From Terriglobia bacterium (GTDB lineage: Bacteria; Acidobacteriota; Terriglobia; Bryobacterales; Bryobacteraceae), in assembly GCA_020073265.1 (NCBI GenBank), contig JAIQFN010000026.1, positions 1 through 64,000 of the forward strand: DNA of 64,000 bases, given 5' to 3'. This document shows, in pieces, positions 61,700 to 64,000 of the stretch. Both the position numbers and the translations under genes were made by a program. The notes under the pieces are model-generated. The model ran no database searches, was not told the DNA's origin, and saw only the letters and a program-made list of their open reading frames with translations. Numbering within the stretch: position 1 is the first letter of the stretch; each line of letters opens with the position of its first letter.

Positions 61700-63082
61700 C
61701 TAGTAGAGACGAATGCCCAGTTCCTGCATTTTCCGCTGGGCGCCAGCCGTGCCTTGCGTAAGCGCCGCGCCGACGATGACGTACGGTTCCCAGGTCGGAC
61801 CAGCGGCGAACGTTCGACCAATGGGATTGTCTTTCCAATCCCACACGCGGCCTCTGGCGTTGTCCACCGGCACCGGCGTGTGGTCCCAATGGCCCTTCGG
61901 ATAGAAGTAGACTCCGACTGCCTGAATGAAAACGCAGTAAACCGCGACGGTCGCGAAGGCGCGCTTCACCCAGGGCCGTTCGAGAACCGGCGTTCCCACG
62001 GCCATGAAGATGACCAGCAGCGGCAGGATCTCCGTCAGGTACCGAGGCCCCCAGCAGTAGCCTCCCCACCAGAGCGTCACGCGCGCCATCACCACCGAGT
62101 GGAGCGCCGCGAAGACAATGGCGGCGGCGAGCAGCGGCGCATGCTTTCTTCGGGCCGCGGCAGCGGCGGGTGACAGCGCGCAGAGTGCGAACACAACGAT
62201 CGGCATATAGATCAGCAGCCCGCGCCCGGGGCTGAAGAACAACCCGGCCAAACCTTTCACAATCGATCCCGCCCACATCGGAAACTCATAGGTACCGGTG
62301 GGGAGGCGAAACAGGTAGAAGTTGTAGGCGAACACCGCCAGACCCAACGCGAGTGGAGCGATCGAAAAGCGCAGCCATTCGAGGACGCTGGCACGCGCCA
62401 GCAGCAACGCCGCTCCAAGCGCCGGCAACAGGATGATGTTGCTCGGCCGGATCATCAAAGCGCAGGCGGCGCAGAATCCGCACAGCCACAGCGCCCGCGC
62501 GGAGCCGCGATTCTGGTGCCAGATCTCGAGCGACAGCAGAGCGCCGACGATGGCGAGTTCGCCGGTGGTATGCTGCCACAGCGCCTGGCTCGCGATGGAC
62601 CAGGTCGCGGTCGCCAGCGCGTACACCCAGGTCAGCCGCCAGGCCCAGTAAGCGCTGGTGAGACGTTGGAGCAGCAGCAGCAGGATCACAGCCGAAAGAG
62701 CCGCGACGGTGGTGGCCGCGAACTTTTCCAGGATTCTGGCCAGCGCCACTAGCGATCCCGGCTCCCAATCGCGCAGTCCCGGAACCGCGACGAGCGGCAG
62801 GTACAGCGGCGTCACCAGCAACCCGCCTCCGATGGGATGGCCGCTGTAATAGTGCCCGTGCGAATGCCGCAGTACGGCGTGGGCGTAGGAAACATTCTTC
62901 AGAAGCCAGGGAGCGAAGCGATCGAGCTGCACGGTGTGGTCGAGCAAGACCGCCAGAGGGATCAGGGAGGTGCACAACGAATCGCCGGAAGGGATGGGAC
63001 GCAGGTTGGAATGATAAATGAGCGAAAGCCCGCCGAACAACAGAAGGTACGGCCGCGCGGTGCGGAATCTCTGACCCAACAC
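61700..63082 (-). CDS. Polytopic membrane protein, glycosyltransferase-C-like
   Basis: A 460-residue integral membrane protein with about ten to eleven hydrophobic helices (YLLLFGGLSLIYH, LEKFAATTVAALSAVILLLLL, AWRLTWVYALATATWS, LWLCGFCAACALMI, ... PLLVIFMAVGTPV). The first periplasmic loop holds GDSLCTSLIPLAVLLDH and SHGHYYSGHPIGGGLL, where D or H residues could be the catalytic acidic pair of GT-C enzymes. Whether it is a mannosyl- or arabinosyl-transferase-like enzyme is not certain. It precedes kdsC on the same strand by 22 bases, so surface-polysaccharide work is plausible. Confidence 0.7.
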   Translation of the reverse strand: MLGQRFRTARPYLLLFGGLSLIYHSNLRPIPSGDSLCTSLIPLAVLLDHTVQLDRFAPWLLKNVSYAHAVLRHSHGHYYSGHPIGGGLLVTPLYLPLVAVPGLRDWEPGSLVALARILEKFAATTVAALSAVILLLLLQRLTSAYWAWRLTWVYALATATWSIASQALWQHTTGELAIVGALLSLEIWHQNRGSARALWLCGFCAACALMIRPSNIILLPALGAALLLARASVLEWLRFSIAPLALGLAVFAYNFYLFRLPTGTYEFPMWAGSIVKGLAGLFFSPGRGLLIYMPIVVFALCALSPAAAAARRKHAPLLAAAIVFAALHSVVMARVTLWWGGYCWGPRYLTEILPLLVIFMAVGTPVLERPWVKRAFATVAVYCVFIQAVGVYFYPKGHWDHTPVPVDNARGRVWDWKDNPIGRTFAAGPTWEPYVIVGAALTQGTAGAQRKMQELGIRLY

Positions 63083-63196
63083 TTGAGTATAAGTTGCGGG
63101 CGGCGCCGAACAATACCGGGCGGGCGAGTGTTATGATTGAATCCAAAATCGACGATCCGTTTTCAAGCCACGTTTACGTCGAATAGGAGGAGATCT

Positions 63197-64000
63197 ATGA
63201 CACGTCAGTTCCGCCCTGTCGCGCTTGGAATGCTCACTTTATTCGCCGCCGCATCGCTGACGGTGACGTCGTTATTGGCTCAGGCGCGCCACCCGGCCAT
63301 TTCCGCCGCCGCCAAAGTGGCGGAGACGCATGCTCGGGATCTCGCGCCGGCGTCGGCCGAATCGGTCGGGATGTCCACGGAGCGGTTGCGCCGCGTGGAC
63401 GCCGCCATGAAGCACCTGGTGGACGACAAGCAGGTGGCCGGCCTGGTCACGCTCCTGGAGCGCCACGGCAAGGTGGTGGACTTCAACGCCGTCGGCGAGC
63501 TCGACGTGCGCAAGAGCGATCCGGTCCAAAAGGACTCGATCTTCCGCATCTACTCGATGAGCAAGCCGATCACCGGCGTGGCGATGATGATGTTGTACGA
63601 GGAAGGCAAGTGGCAGCTCAACGATCCGGTGTCGCGCTACATTCCGGAATTCGCTCGCTTGAAAGTCTACACGGGCAAGAACGAGGACGGCACGCCCAAG
63701 CTGGAGGACGCGCGGCGCTCGATGACCATGCGCGAGCTGATGACACACACCGCCGGACTCGGCTACGTCCTGAGCTCCAACAACCCGGTGGACAAGATGA
63801 TCATCGACCAGAACGTGCTGAACGCCGGCGCGCCGCTGCAGACCATGATCGACGGTTTGTCGAAGATCCCGCTGCTCGCGCAGCCCGGCACGCGCTGGTC
63901 CTACAGCATCGCGGTGGACGTGCAGGGCTACCTGATCGAGAAATTCTCGGGCCAACCGTTCGCGGAATTCGCGCGGACGCGAATCTTTGAACCGCTGGGG
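63197..64000 (+). CDS. Serine hydrolase of the beta-lactamase/PBP fold, partial
   Basis: The first 268 codons of a secreted serine hydrolase; the gene runs past the window end. AGGAGG precedes the ATG at 63197, and residues 1-28 are a signal peptide (ending SLLAQ). Class-C beta-lactamase-like motifs: SxxK as S-M-S-K in IYSMSKPITGVAM, and the Y-x-N equivalent at WSYSIAVDVQGYLI (Y-S-I). KTG, near the C-terminus, would be outside. Such proteins are often esterases or D-aminopeptidases of the EstB/DAP type, not true beta-lactamases. Substrate not deducible. Confidence 0.85.
   Translation, partial: MTRQFRPVALGMLTLFAAASLTVTSLLAQARHPAISAAAKVAETHARDLAPASAESVGMSTERLRRVDAAMKHLVDDKQVAGLVTLLERHGKVVDFNAVGELDVRKSDPVQKDSIFRIYSMSKPITGVAMMMLYEEGKWQLNDPVSRYIPEFARLKVYTGKNEDGTPKLEDARRSMTMRELMTHTAGLGYVLSSNNPVDKMIIDQNVLNAGAPLQTMIDGLSKIPLLAQPGTRWSYSIAVDVQGYLIEKFSGQPFAEFARTRIFEPLG

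Noticed and set aside
63197-64000. True beta-lactamase
   Set aside because: The SxxK motif exists, but the gene is cut off and this secreted type is more often an esterase or aminopeptidase.

Overview
The window looks like a GC-rich chromosome segment of an Acidobacteriota bacterium of the Solibacter/Bryobacter type. This is inferred from gene families rather than from a marker gene. The pointers are two VWFA-related acidobacterial proteins, an Oar-like TonB receptor with an N-terminal carboxypeptidase-regulatory domain, kinase-TPR proteins that carry a short N-terminal sigma-regulator-like helix, a remnant of an ADOP-type ABC permease, PEP-CTERM sorting, and many secreted hydrolases and S9 peptidases. 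No ribosomal RNA is present. Two tRNAs are: a selenocysteine tRNA and tRNA-Ala(GGC).

Layout. 0-2.7 kb is an accessory zone: a membrane-anchored Mrr-like nuclease with a topoisomerase-type zinc ribbon, a solo MNT nucleotidyltransferase and a Uma2 nuclease. 2.7-11 kb reads as a storage-lipid locus: two lipases, a wax-ester synthase/DGAT, a phasin-like protein built of six repeats, a PhaR-type regulator with a visible operator, and an acyl-CoA ligase. 11.4-16.4 kb has the TonB receptor, a catalytically complete HMG-CoA reductase and a cytochrome-c/HhH fusion. 16.4-22.4 kb runs on the minus strand: a MetE-like protein, two VWFA proteins and a cupin. 22.5-27 kb is a coupled plus-strand operon (CHRD, PQQ dehydrogenase, hydrolase, acetyltransferase). 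27-32.2 kb holds a frameshifted antitoxin, Mrr and a Tat-exported molybdenum hydroxylase. 32.5-34.2 kb has a secreted protein and a PIN/UPF0175 toxin-antitoxin pair.

34.2-40.5 kb is the tRNA zone. The 3' 46 bp of tRNA-Ala are repeated twice downstream, delimiting two apparently integrase-less insertions: one with a kinase, one a 1.3-kb HigBA cassette. 40.5-48.1 kb has a PEP-CTERM protein, a sigma-factor/kinase pair and a spermidine-synthase-like membrane protein. 48.3-56.5 kb has two S9 peptidases, MscS, a NicO transporter, a catalytically degenerate hydrolase and a nearly deleted ADOP permease. 56.5-64 kb has an Xre-RES pair whose toxin carries an early amber codon, then a CHAT-protease/sigma/anti-sigma operon, KdsC with an ACT protein, a polytopic membrane protein and a serine hydrolase cut by the window end.

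The three observations I rate highest are the CHAT-sigma-anti-sigma operon (a possible proteolytic sigma switch comparable in logic to the type III-E CRISPR Craspase/Csx30/RpoE module, but with no CRISPR here), the tandem tRNA-Ala attachment sites, and two families of modular hairpin repeats in which loops are constant while arms vary. The storage-lipid locus with its PhaR operator is next.
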